This document shows positions 11,969 to 23,904 of a DNA stretch of 64,000 nucleotides, one piece after another. The notes under the pieces were generated by a model. That model did not search any database. It was not told the DNA's origin and saw only the letters and a list, made by a program, of their open reading frames with translations. Position 1 is the first letter of the stretch; every line of letters begins with the position of its first letter. The stretch is taken from assembly GCA_036924285.1 (NCBI GenBank), contig JAYKYS010000019.1:992001-1056000 (forward strand). Reading direction: 5' to 3'. Source of the DNA: Asterella californica. Taxonomy: Eukaryota; Streptophyta; Marchantiopsida; Marchantiales; Aytoniaceae. Made by a program: the position numbers and the translations under genes.

Positions 11969-13300
11969 TTACATCCAGTACTTCTTGACGCGCCACCCAT
12001 TAACACGAGTGGTCATCAGTGTACCGTCCAACTCTTCCAACTGCAAGGAGCCATTGTCGAAGACCTCCAAGACACGGTAAGGACCCATCCAGCGAAGATG
12101 AAGTTTCCTAGGGAACTTAAGGTGTCGGTTGTCATAGAGAAGAACTAAGTCCCCATCTATGACGGTCACCTTCCTCAACTTGCTATCGTAGTTTACCTTA
12201 CGTTGCGCTTGCACCTCGTATGTCTTCTCCAAAGCTGCATTCCTGTCTTCTTCAAACTCTACGAAATTCAGAAGACGCTGCTCCTGGCTCTCTTCTTCTT
12301 CCATGCGTTCGGATACGGCTAACCGGTATGTTGGGACCTCTAACTCAATGGGCACAATAGGTGTCATGCCGTAAGTTAGGTAGAAAGACGTCTTCTGGGT
12401 TGTGACTTTAGGTGAAATCCGAAAGCCCATAACACAGATGGCAGTTTCGTGTCCCAGTCATATGCATGGTTAACAGTTACCTTGTTCAGGATGTTACACA
12501 AAAGATCGTTCGACTTCTCCGTCAGGCCATTCGCTTTCGGGTTGTATGACGTCGTCTTCCGATGCTTAATCTTGAAGTATTGGATCAGGAGGGAGATAGT
12601 CTCATTTAAGAAATGAGTACCCCTATCTGATACCAATTCCAGCGGACATCCGTACCTAGTGATGATGTTATGCCAAAGGAACCTTGCTACTACTGCGGCA
12701 TCGTTCTTTCTCGTGGCCTCGCCTTCCACCATCTTGGTAGCATAGTCGGTGGCTATTAGAATGTACCGTGCTCGTGTTCTTCTTGCCACCGGGGTGATAG
12801 GCCTCACAAAGTCGATCCCCCACTTTTCAAACGGGGCGAGCGGAAGAATGGGAGTAAGAGACCACCTTGTTGTAGCGGTCGGTCTTCCCACCCTCTGACA
12901 TGCGTCGCACTTCCTGATCTCCTGAAAAGTGTCTCGGTACATGGTTGACCACCAGTATCCGGCATCTAGCATCTTCTTCACTGTGGTTTTCAGCCCGTAG
13001 TGACCCCCAGCATCTTCATAGTGAAGACCTGTGATCACTGGTGTAATCTCTGAAGGCTCAAGGCATCTCCTTAGCTTCTCGTCATGTCCCTTCCGAATCA
13101 GGATACCCTGGAAGATGGCATAAGGACCTGCCTTGTGTAAGAAGACAGCCTTCTGTTCCGCATCCAATCCCTCGGGATACTGTTGGTCTTCCAAGAACTT
13201 CCTCAAGTCCTTGAAGATCGACTCTTCTGTGGAAGTTGCAAAGACTGGATCAGAAGATCTAGTCTCGTCTTCTGGGAAGCAGGCGGTACGCCCCCCTCAT
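11969..13300 (-). pseudogene. Integrase domain of element A (two 1-bp frameshifts)
   Basis: This is the last domain of the pol polyprotein. In order it shows the HHCC zinc-binding part (GLHYEDAGGHYGLK; KCDACQRVGR), the catalytic Asp in KWGIDFVRPI, the second Asp in LVSDRGTHFLN, the Glu in YNPKANGLTEKSN, and a C-terminal GPY module (LRWMGPYRVLEV) ending KKYWM at the stop 11969. There is no chromodomain. Single-base deletions near 13290 and 12420 move the frame twice. VRPI replaces the VGPI of other copies. The stop lies 57 bases before the 3' LTR. Confidence 0.9.
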
Positions 13301-14999
13301 ATGAAATTGTCTCTGCGAAAACTGAAAACAACTTCTCGTCAGGAAACTCATCTTCCACTTCATCTTCTCGTCGTTCTATCTCCAATCTGAATAGGTAGTC
13401 AGCATTAACATGCTGTCTTCCGGGTCTGTACTCAATTGTGTAAGTAAATTCCTGGAGTAGGAGAATCCACCTAGCTATCCTACCAGACAAATCTGCTTTC
13501 TTTACAAGATGTTTTAAAGAGAAGTGATCCACATAGAAGACAAACGGGTTGGCTAGAAGATAGTGTCTAAACTTCCTACATGAGTAAATCATGCCAAGAC
13601 ACTCCCTTTCGGTTGTCGAGTACTTCTTCTCTGCATCACTGAGTTGTCTTCCCGCGTAGTAGATGGGATAATCCTTCTTCTTCTCATCTTTCTGACTCAA
13701 CACCACCCCTATGGCGAAAGCAAAAACATCCACATAGATATGGAAGACTCTTTCCCAATCAGGTGGCCTTAGGACAGGGGATTTCGACAGAAACCTCTTC
13801 ATTTCTTCGAATGCTTCCTGCTGCTCAGAAGACCAAACGTATGGTTCGTCCTTCTTCAGCAACTTAGTGAGTCTTCCTGCTACCTCTGCGTACATGTCAA
13901 TAAACCTCCTGTAGTATCCTACGTTGCCAAGGAAGCTTCTCAACTGAGTCAGGTTAGCAGGTGGGTGGAGTTTCATGATGACTTCCACCTTAGCACAGTC
14001 GACTTCTATACCTCTTCCGGAAATCCTATGTCCTAGCAAGATCCCCTCTGACATACCAAAGAAGCACTTATCAGGGTGAAGAGCCAAACGATGTTCTCTA
14101 CACTTCAGAAAACACTTCCTTAGAAATATCAAGTGGTCTTCTCTCGATCCAAACACACAGAAGTCATCCAAGAAAATCTCCATAAAGGTGTGAAGATACT
14201 CCTTGAAGATTGTAATCATCAATCTCTGGAATGTGGCAGGTGCGTTGCATAAACCAAACGGCATTTGATTGTACGCGTACGTGCCCCAATCAGTAGTGAA
14301 AGTGGTTTTCGACTTGTCTTCTTCTCTGATTGAAACTTGGTTGTACCCAGAATACCCATCCAGGAAGCTGTAGAACTCATGCCCTGCTACCTGGTCTAAC
14401 ACAGAGTCGGTGAATGGTAAAGAGTGATGATCCTTCTTCGTGGCCAAGTTCAGCTTCCGGAAGTCCTGACACACTCGGATCTTCCTTGTCTGTTTCTTCG
14501 GCACGATGACAATAGGAGCTACCCACTCACTGCTAAGTACTGGGAAGATGACTCTTGCCTTCAGGTATTGGTCAATCTGGTCCTTCACTAGAAGCGAGTA
14601 CTTGGGGTTGAGTCGATACTGCCTCTGTCGTGCAGGAACAACGCCCTCCAGCAAGTCAATGCGATGCTCTCCCAACTCTCGAGGTATGCCCTTCATGTCT
14701 TCTATGGTCCATGCGAAGACATCCTGGAACTCCGTCAGAAGTTCTCGAAAGTCTTCCAACTGTTGGCCCTCGATCACCTTGGAAAGCTTCAGCTTCTTCC
14801 CAGGAGCAACCTCCATCTCTTGGAGATCATCCGGGTTCACCATTCCTTCAGTGTGACTGTACTCACTAGCACCAAAGTATTCCGGTTTGGGAGCTTCTTC
14901 TGGTTCAGATTCGTCTTCTGGAAGACCAACTGTCGGGTCTTCCGAAAAAAGACGGTATTTTCGTCTTATGGAAGCTCTTCTTCCGCAATCTCGTAGCAC
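13203..14999 (-). pseudogene. Reverse transcriptase and RNase H of element A
   Basis: An open stretch of 598 codons is the least damaged enzyme region in the window. RT motifs run in order: VPARQRQYRLNPKYS, WVAPIVIVPKKQ, RVCQDFRKLNL, FYSFLDGYSGYNQVS, QMPFGLCNAPATFQR, then the active-site FLDD (in MEIFLDDFCVFGS), and LLGHRISGRGIEVD. RNase H follows with its acidic residues in IYVDVFAFAIG, TTERECLGM, FYVDHFSLKH and NADYLFRLE (YLSRLE elsewhere). The FLDD form and the QMPFGLCNAP context are shared with plant Athila/Tat-type elements. At the 5' side the frame is broken at 14966-14999 by a lost base and a GAA to TAA change. At the 3' side the integrase continues in another frame. Confidence 0.9.
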
Positions 15000-17685
15000 T
15001 CAATGTATCCACATATCACATCTTCTACTTTCTCTGCTACTTCTGTAGTACACAAGTTATTCACCACAAACTCATTATACCGTTCATCACTGTCAGAAGA
15101 CGCAGCTGAGTCTTCTGAAGTGTACCCCTCTGTTGTAGACGGAGTTTCACCTTGGTGTCCAATCTTGATCCAAGGAAGCGAGACCTTAGTCTTCTCACCA
15201 GGCTTGGGTGTAGGATTGAGAAATCTCAAACGATGCCTTCTCCAGTCGGTATTTACATTTGCAGCATTCAGCCATGGTCTTCCTATCAACACTTGATATC
15301 CAACTTTAGCTACAGGTCGCAAAATGATGTAAGTGAGGTAAAAAGATACTCCACCAATTACCGTCAAGATATCTTTCAGTTGCCCCAAAGGCCGTCTTCT
15401 GGTCTGGTCTACCATTCTGAGGATTCTCGGAGTAGGCTGGAACTCAGTGAAGCCTAGGGCATGCGCCGTTTCTTCAGTCATGATGTTAACTCCGGAGCCG
15501 AAATCAATGGATATCTTCTTCAGAAGACAGCCATGGATCTCCATATCAAGTTCTGGGGCTCCCAAGTCCTCATGCTCTATCCTTAAGATCGGGGTGCTCT
15601 TGGGAAGTTTAGCTGTCCTCCTCTTCCTCGATCCTCGAAGCACAGATTGTAACAACTTCATGTAACCAGCGTTGTCATCCAACAGCTGTTGGAAGGTTAC
15701 ATCCGCCTTCTGATTCCACAAGTCTCGCAAGAAGTCGTACGGAGATCTTTTCAGAAGAGTGACTGGTGTTTCCAACAGAGAAGATGTAGTGGCTGCTTCC
15801 TTGGGTGGAAGACCAGAAGAGTGTCTTCCCTCGACTGGAGGTTGTTCTCGTGAGACAGGTGTTGCCGTAGTCGGTGTAGGAAGTTGCTGTACTATCTTCC
15901 GTCTCTTCTCCAGCTCTTCTTGCATGATCGCTTCAACCTCTTGTCTAATGTCAGGAGCAAAGTACTTCGGATCTTCTCGGTCGTAAGTAGGAGAAGACGG
16001 CCGCTCAGGAGAAGATGACCTCTCCTTTCGATGCTTCTTCTTCTTGATCTCCTTCTGACGAGATTCTGACTTCCCTTTGCTTCTGGTACTTACCTTGAAC
16101 ACTGCTTCATCCAAGACTTCCTCCGGAGGCCAACTATCTGAATTCGGGTCAGGATTCCACACAGTATCATCCGTCAAAGTGAAAGATGACGCTTCTTCAG
16201 GTGTTTTCATCTTCTGAGCTGCAGTCGTCTTCTGCAGCTGAGGTTCCTTTCCTTCGCGCTTCCCGAGGTCTGGTTCGTCTTCCTCGATATGGAGACAATC
16301 CGTACAATCCCCAGGATCTTTTTCTTCTACCGTGATGTGCTGTACCACTGCTAACTCGAGCTTAGAAGTTGATGCTGCTTCTGCAGGAGGCGTGGTATCT
16401 GCAAATCTAACCATCTGTCGTGGTCGTAAGGTTTGAGGACAATTTCCTATGAAATGACCGGCTTCCTTACAGTTCTCACACAAGGGCACTTGCCCAATCT
16501 GTCTTCTCGGATGAGTACAAGTGGACCACCAGTGTCCTGTCTCTCCACAATTATTGCACGCTCCAAGAAGAGGGTTAAGAGGTCGTTGTGATGAAGAAGG
16601 TTGCCAGGGTGTCCTGGTCTGTACATTGCTAGCTCTATCTCTAGGTACATAACGATTATATTGGGCGGGAGGCGTAGGAGTGAAGGGTTGTATCGTTTCG
16701 ATCCTATAGCAAGTTTCCCCACTGAGGTCGTGTAGATATCCCTCATCGTCTTCTTCCCATCCTGCCCAGTTGACAGCTTGGTCCTGCGTACACTGATCTC
16801 TGGTGTGTCCAGAAGAGTTACAAAGGTTGCACCAAAGGTTTGGCCGGGAAGCCGTAGGCTGCTTCCGCTTGTCCTTCTGGTTCAGAAGATGAACTTTCAG
16901 GTCGGCAAACTGCTTCAGAACTTCATCGATGCGGGGATCAGGTGCAGACTGAATGATCTGAGTTTGAGGCATCTTCTGCACAACTTCCTCCCTTGCTCGC
17001 GTCTTCTCCTTCTTCTTCTTCCGCGTCTTCTTCTCTGGTTCAGATTCCGATTCTGAACTTTTGACCGTAGACTCTTCAGAAGTAGAGGCTGCTTCCGAAT
17101 CACTGTTATCAGTTTCAGTGGACTTGGACTTCCTCTTGGACTTCCTAGAAGACTTCTTCGACTTCTTGGACTTCTTCAAGGTCTTTCCTCTGTCTTTCGT
17201 CATATTCCGAGTGATGCTCGAGGTTTCATACTGCTCGGCATGCTTCTATACTTCTGCTAAATCATCACCTCCTCCTCTTCTGCAGTACAATTTCATATCC
17301 TGAGACAATCCTCCCAAGTACCAGTCCACGGCTTGCTGAGCACAGTAACCTGGTCTTCCTTGGTTCTGAGGGATGTGATCCAAGAGGTCTTCAAACCTCT
17401 CGGTGTAATCCCGCAGTGTCTCTTTCTTCTTCCGTTCGAGCCTCTGAAGCTCTATGAGAGTCATACGATCGTAGCCCACTCCTCTGAACCTCTTCAGAAA
17501 AGCTGCCTTCAGAGTAGCTCAAGCGGCCATTACTACACCATCATCCAACATCTTACTCATCCACTTCCTTCCCTTTCCTACGATCAAACTAGGAAATACA
17601 CGGAGTCTGTCGACATCAGCGTCTTCCTTGTTGGATCTAGAGATGGTCTCTAACATCGTGATGAAGTCGTCCGCGTCAGCACCAT
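14966..17685 (-). pseudogene. gag (middle and C-terminal) and protease of element A
   Basis: From right to left: part of the capsid-like region (FITMLETISRSNKEDADVD; VGYDRMTLIELQRLERKKKE), a Lys/Ser-rich linker, three CCHC knuckles (CNLCNSSGHTRDQC, CNNCGETGHWWSTC, CENCKEAGHFIGNC), a long acidic linker and an aspartic protease ending near 15300. The protease motif reads DFGSGVN rather than the DSGSGVN of element C, so its catalytic site is probably dead. Stops lie at 17519 (TGA for Trp) and 17246 (TAG for Gln). The 745 codons from 17203 to 14966 are open. The gene is cut at 17685 by element B; its start is at 61496. Confidence 0.9.
17681..17685. repeat. Left target duplication of element B (ACCAT)
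   Basis: ACCAT stands here against ATCAT at 60993-60997, one mismatch. Element C has ATCAT at the matching place in its uninterrupted gag, so the left copy is the mutated one. Confidence 0.75.
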
Positions 17686-20600
17686 TATAGTGATGCAAGA
17701 TTACTCCTTTTGCCCATTTAGTATACAAGATATCGTTCCCACAGAGGATTTACGTAAGTAATCGCTGCTCAGTTCTAGGATCTGTTCAAACACACAAACA
17801 CACGGGTTTTGCTTAAAAAGCCCGTCTTCTCACAAAACCACACAAAACCACACGTCTTCCAGACACGCCACATGGTGCTCTGGAACTAAACAAACAACTA
17901 CCAACTAAAATATCACACAATTATTCACAAGGAAGCTCGGAAAGATGATCTTCCTGCTTCCTGGTTGCTTCTTCTGGTCTTCTCGATACCGTCTTCCCGA
18001 AGCGATTCTTGTCTTCTGGGGGTTCAGCTCGTCTTCTCACACCTCCAGAAGGCTGCCGTGCTTCGCAGAAGTCGACTAGTAACGGTCGTTACACCTTATT
18101 CTCACACTCACATTCCAACGGGTTAGATTAATCACAGGGTGTATGTCCCTTGTAGCCTTCCCAGGCTTCTGTCTACGGAAATGGTCTTCTTGCAGCACTA
18201 CAACGACATTCACCTTCACGGAAGCTCAATAGAAGTCTCGGAAGCTCACTAGAAGAAGGTAAGAAGATGGGGAAGATAAGAAAATCCAAACAAGAGAAAA
18301 CAAGATGAAAAGAGTAAATTAAGATTCCGACAGGCTTCTAGTCCGGATCCTGACTAACAAGCCATCCCTGCTTGTAATAGTTTGGGGAGGAAGACAACAA
18401 ACATGAGTACTGTTGCACCGTCTTCCACTCGAGGATGTCGTCTTCTGTTGTGGGAAGAAGGCTTCTTTCTTCTTCACTTCGCTGCTCTGACTGCTCTGTC
18501 TTCTGGGATCCCTTACCCAGAAGACCGTTCGTACGTAGATCCCAAGTGCTCTACTGCACTTCCACAACTGCTGACAGTCACCGCCACTCAAGAAGAACAC
18601 TTCTCATGCACAATTGGGAGCGAATTCAATGAACCCACCATCCAGAAGACATGAACAAAGCTTCTGCACTCAAATCCACAATCTATTCCCCGAGAAGAAG
18701 TCACAATGGCATTGGGAAGCTCACTCCCTCTACTTCCTGCGTCTACTCCTCGGCTACACCAGTCTAGCTAACAGGACTGCACGAGGATGCCGTTCCCTGT
18801 TCCTAGACTGTCCACTACTTCTATCTACATCTTCGAACCACTGCTGGTACGAGTATGCAGACCCCTCCTGTGTATTCCAAGACTATTCGTATGTTTCCAA
18901 CAACAGGTGTAGTGCGAAGAACTATCTATCCAGTGTCTTCTCTCTAATGTGTCTAGTCTGCCTGCACCATAGAATCGATGTGTATGTGCAGTCGCTACAG
19001 AATTCTACAGAACTGGCAGAACTCTATCTCCTACTCTGCGATCCTACTTATGTCGCTGCCATGAGAACCAGGGGAGACGACCACCAGGGAGAGAGAGGCG
19101 CTGACAGGAGGTTGCTATCTCACATGCAAGCGGTTCCCCGGCCCGAATTGGCTATCCACCTTGTCCTTCCTACGCTACCTATGCTGCCACATGGTATCCT
19201 AACTAATATTACATGGAAAAACTGCCACCCTTAAGGTAGCATGTTCGATCTTACTATATTTGGAATTGTAAATAGAGTTACTAACTACTCAGATTGCACG
19301 GAGGCAATCTCTACCTGATCTGCTCCTATCGGAGCTCCTAACGCGGCTTCTGATAAGCTAGAAAGCCTTGCAGTTACCTCGGGTGTCACTGAGGTGGCTT
19401 CCTCCTCATCGTCCTTGGCTGGCTCTGCTGTTGCTGCTGCTGCGTCTTCCTCGGCTTTGGCTTCTGCTTCGGAAGACAGGAGCGTCTTCTGGGAAGCGGA
19501 GTCGACCGGTGCTTCTTCCGTCTTCTGAGGCACGGGTGCGGGACTAGAGACCATGGGGACCTCATAGGGATCCGGGGAAGTCGCTTCCTCCACGCGGAAT
19601 ACCTAGGAAGACGGCTCGTCTTCATGTCTTCCAGAAGACATCTTGTCTTCCGGGGCGTCTTCTGGAGTCTTCTCGGCTTCCAACGCTGTCACCACCAAGT
19701 GTACAGCGAGGTTGAACTCCTCCTTCTCCATTCCGGATCCAGTCGATGGTGCTGGAACGTGGGAAGATGCGGTTGCAGGTGTCGGAAGCGAGGGAAGACC
19801 ATAAAGTGTCTTCACTCCTTCTATCTGTCGATCCAAGTACCTGAACATGCTCTCCCGGCATTCCACCAACATTGCTTTGGACTCGCTGTCCCATCCTCTA
19901 GCTAAGGTAACTAACTTCCTACCCGCGGTGTAGTTGAACTTCTTCCGAAGCGCTTTCACCGACTGTGCCAGCATCTTCTATGCACGGGCCTCTACTACTT
20001 CCCTTTGCGTCTTCTCAACTGCAGCTCGCGCTTCTGCGGCTTCTCGTTGCATCTTCCATATGGTCTGGTCTTCTGCGAGGGCGGTGATCTTCTCTCGCAC
20101 TCGGGTGACTTCTTGATTATGCTGCTGTACCCACGCCTGCAACTCTTGGTTGCTCTTCCGAAGCTGCACCAGCTCCTTGGCAGAAGCGGCTGCTTCCGCC
20201 TTGTACCCGGCTGCAAGCTTCTCCGTGGTGCGGAGACTAGCTTCCAGCGACTCCGTCTTCTTCTGGTCTTCTTCCTGTCGCAGCAAGGTGCGCAGGCCGA
20301 ATCCAGGTTGTAAGGACCTCTCCTGTGCCTTCGCCCTCTTCTCCAGCAACTCCATAGCTGGCTGGATCTCCTTCTGGAAGTAGGCACTGAACTCCTCCAG
20401 TCTTCTTCCTGCGGAAGACAAGTTCATCTCCACCACTCGCTCCGCGGTGTCGACTTCGTCTTCCAGAGACAAGGAAGCCTCTTCCACCACGATGGCCTTC
20501 ATCTTCTGCGCACGAGAAGAAGATACTCTTCTCATCTTCCGGAGTGGAAGACTCCCCATGGCAGGAGCGGCTCTCTTCTTTGCGCTTCCTCGCATCGCAG

Positions 20601-23574
20601 CAGGAGCGTCCATCCATCCTTCGTCTTCTGGAGTCTTCGGAAGACTCCCATGCGTTGCAGCAGCGGTCTTCTGCTCTGATCGGGTACTCAGCATGTCTTC
20701 TTCCGAGTCGGACTCCGATCCTGAATGAATGAGGGAGATGGGTGTCCTCGGTACACTTCTGGGACCCATCTTCCTCAGTGGCGTGGCGTCTTCCGACCCA
20801 CTAGACTCGTCTTCTCTCACCAGAAGCGTCTTCTGGTGAGAGCCGGGCCTCAGCTGTGGCATCAAAGTGGGAGGGGGCGTTGCTGCTGCCTCTTGGTCAT
20901 CGTCTTCCGAGGTCTCCTCCTTCACTTCCAGTCGCTCCGTTGACCCATACCCTGCCAGCTGATCTTCCCTAAGATCCCCCATGGCTACATACAAGTAGCA
21001 GAGGAAGGGCGTCAAGTGTCCTCCCGCCGGGGTACCCAAGTATGCTAGCTCCGTCTGTACGTAGTTGTGGATGTACGCGCCCCAGTAGATGGGCACTCTG
21101 TCATCCCACACTGATTCCAGGAATTCCATGTCCTGATCTCCTAAGTACCTTGTCTTCTGCGCTTTCCCCTTGGGAAAGAGATGCAGAAACAACTTCGCCA
21201 GAAGTCGCTTCTTCGGCTCCCGGTAAGATTCTATCTTCCAACCGTTCCTCCCTTCCCTGTCTTCCACGAAAAGGCAGGTGGTGCTCCCAGACACATGCCA
21301 CGAACTCACGATCCTAGGCAAGATCTTCTTCTCGTACCAATATCCTCGGTTCTCGGTCTCTGGCCTCTGAAAAGCCCTGCGCCACCAGTCTTCAGTCCAG
21401 GAAGACGGTCTTCCTCGAGCTACTCCTGCCTTCGCAGGTACACGGTTACGAGGTGGCAACGCTCCCCACACCTCCTCCAGAAGTCCTTGATCTGCGAGGT
21501 TCCAATCCCACAGGAAGAAGTCGAGACCCAACTCCTTGAAGAAAGGAGTGGCCTCGGTCAATTCTGCCGCTGGTAACACCAAGCCTCGTGGATGCATCGT
21601 CATGCTGGAAGATCTGTTGCACTAAGCCACAAGCACTTACTATGAGCTGAAGGCTCAGTCCTTCCCAAGTGCCCACAGTCTAGCTTCTACTTCTCAGAAG
21701 ACGAACCTAGTCTTCCAGAAGACAGCTACTCCGTCTTCCGGGATTCTAACAGTACTTCCTAGATAGCTCTCGTCTTCCGAGCTATATCTAACCAATCCTA
21801 TCTAAGCAAGTCCTCGCATGGATTACCAAGAAGACAACTCACCTCGCACTACATCCTACTTCCTATCAAAAGATACAAGATACGAGAAACATCAAGTGCA
21901 TAATAGGTTCAGAAGTCGGTTGCGGGCTCCTGCGTTGACAGTGACCTCTGGGAAGACACTCGGGACAGCTTCCGATTCAATGACTTTCTCGGAAGACTTC
22001 CCGAAGTCAGACTTCTCTTCACTGGTCTCACCTGTCTTCGTCTTCCTACGCGCAATCTATCCTCACAACAGACTCAAGACATTTGCACTCTGTTCTTCGG
22101 ACTTCTCACCTCTCATACGCACTCAGAAGAAGCTTGCTGCTTGGTGGGAAGGCATGACCCTCGGCCATTCTCTCCAGATTCTGCCAACAAGTATTCTCAC
22201 GACTCTCTTCTAAGTTTAGGAAGAAGAAGGAATGGCTGCTATGGGTCGAACAGAAGAGACCCGAATGGACCCTCACGTCTTCTCGCTCATTTTGCCAGCC
22301 TTCCAGTCTTCTAGTCTCTCTAGGAAGATATGGAGTTGAGAAGCTTGGAAGACCGGGAGGCATAGGCCTAGTTCCCGACTTCCAACTTCTCGAAATAACA
22401 AAACAACTCACCACACCACTCAGGATTCGTACCAAGCCTCTCTTAACACAAAGCAACACAAATCCACTCTTGATACGAATTGTGTTCAGTCGACTTCCGA
22501 AGACAATCTTCCGAAGACAGTCAAGTTTAAGAAGCGTCTTCCGAAGATGTTTCCATCTTCCAAATCGTCTTCTGTCCCAGGTTTCGGAGGTAGAGAGGTA
22601 GTAGGGTAGGGAAATTGATAGCTGGGATCTCCCATTTGAGGGCTAGGAGTAGGGAAGCTCGAATTGAGCTCGGGAAGAAGCAAGGAGATGTCTGACAGAA
22701 ATTGGGCAGCGCTTCCGCGCCCAATGTCTCAATAGAAAGAATGGGGGGGGGGGTGGGGTAATCGATCAGGCTGCCTGCACACAACCAAGGGAGCGCGGGG
22801 AATACCAGACAAAGGCGAGAAGAAGTGGGAAGGAGAAAGAACGTGGGGAAGAACCTCTACAGTCTTCTTCTGCTCCCCGAGTTGCCTTCGACCTCCGCGC
22901 GCTTCTGGCTCTTGTCCTAGCTCCAATGCGACTCCTCCCGACTGCGCCTGCTGTCAATTTCTGGCCACGCCTCGATTCCACCTTCGATTCTACTCGCTAT
23001 TCTCCAATGTCAGCTTCCCGGGAGCTCACAGAAACGCTTTCGCTTTCTGCCTTCTGTGCTTCAGCACTTCGGTCTCGCCCTTCGCCTAGCTGCCAACAGG
23101 TTCTCTCCTACCTCGATGTCCTCACTCGATTCCTCTCTCAAAGCTTACTTGCGAAGCTCACTCTCTCCAATCGATCTTCTCAAGCGCGCTGTGCTGCGGG
23201 AAGTCGGAATGCGTCTAATGTGCTTCCTTACGCATCTTCCCTGCAGATTAGGGGTTTTCGACCTTAGGTGTCTTCCCCGACCTACCTACCTATTCGGTGC
23301 GACCCAGTAGGTACACCTACTGTTTTACCCGAAAACTCGTGGTTAGGCCTTCGCGGTCGTTGTCTTCTGGAAGACAAATGTCTTCCGCCGTCTTCTCATC
23401 TTCTGAAGACGGTCGTCTTCCGAAGAAGTCCACTTCTTATTAAAAAGCTCATAAGATCATCTTCATGTTAAGGAAGACGTAACCTTAAGTAACAACGCTT
23501 CTTCAGTTTACAAACAAGTTATTATTCTTAAAAATTTCAAAAATTCGTGCATCTTGTAATTTGTGGGCACCACA
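17686..23574 (-). repeat. 3' giant LTR of element B (5,889 bp)
   Basis: It begins TATAGTGATGCAAG (TG mutated to TA) and ends GGGCACCACA. It has the same layout as the other giant LTRs: about 2.0 kb upstream (21604-23574), the ORF (19285-21603) and 1.6 kb downstream (17686-19284). The upstream part contains an 11-base run of G at 22743, a slippage site. It also holds two 14-bp units CTTCCGAAGACARY near 22495-22522. No gene other than the ORF is convincing. Confidence 0.85.
19285..21603 (-). pseudogene. LTR-borne 772-aa protein, 3' LTR of B (two stops; best copy for layout)
   Basis: The frame runs from ATG at 21603, is open for 541 codons, and is then cut by TAG at 19975 and 19600, both where other copies have CAG for Gln. 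Layout by residue: 1-215 is a Trp-rich globular-looking domain with the motifs FFLWDWNLADQG, RYLGDQDMEFLESVWDD and IYWGAYIHNYV, then a hydrophobic helix (LTPFLCYLYVAMG). Residues 216-330 are acidic and Ser/Pro-rich. Residues 342-359 are a two-part basic patch (AKKRAAP; RKMRRV) like a nuclear localisation signal. Residues 400-430 look helical. Residues 440-565 form a long coiled coil rich in Glu, Ala and Arg. A short conserved block (FRYLDRQIEGVKTLYGLPS) follows, and then an acidic C-terminus. I do not recognise the family. A link to plant retrotransposon proteins of the Transposase_32 type is only a guess from the N-terminal pattern. It has the same sense as gag-pol. Confidence 0.8.
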
Positions 23575-23589
23575 TACGCCCACCCTCAC
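23575..23589 (-). other. Polypurine-rich tract before the 3' LTR of B
   Basis: The bases are identical to those at 11912 in A. They sit between the integrase stop (23633) and the LTR end (23574). Confidence 0.5.
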
Positions 23590-23632
23590 ATGTTTGCGTC
23601 CCCGCAAACATCAGTGGCTTCTGCACTTCTGT

Positions 23633-23904
23633 TTACGTCGAGTACTTCTTGACGCGCCACCCATTAACACGAGTGGTCATCAGTGTACCGTCCAACTCTT
23701 CCAACTGCAAGGAGCCATTGTCGAAGACCTCCAAGACGCGGTAAGGACCCATCCAGCGAAGATGAAGTTTCCCGGGGAACTTAATATGTCGGTTGTCGTA
23801 GAGAAGAACCAAGTCCCCATCCACAACAGTCACCTTTCTCAACTTGCTATCGTAGTTTACCTTACGTTGCGCTTGCACCTCGTACGTCTTCTCCAGAGCT
23901 GCGT
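23633..23904 (-). pseudogene. Integrase C-terminal end of element B
   Basis: These are the last 80 or so codons of pol, with the KVNYDSKLRKVTVVDGD region, LRWMGPYRVLEVFDNGSLQ and the end VKKYST at the stop 23633. The family S solo LTR interrupts the gene at 23904/23905. The rest of the integrase resumes at 25231. Confidence 0.88.

Noticed and set aside
14506..14996. Plus-strand frames opposite RT and gag
   Set aside because: The opposite strand encodes clear RT, protease and gag motifs; these are antisense shadows.
22743..22757. Run of G with following GGGG as a G-quadruplex
   Set aside because: The run length differs in every copy (for example 10 bases or fewer at 60117), as expected from slippage; no four spaced G-tracts.
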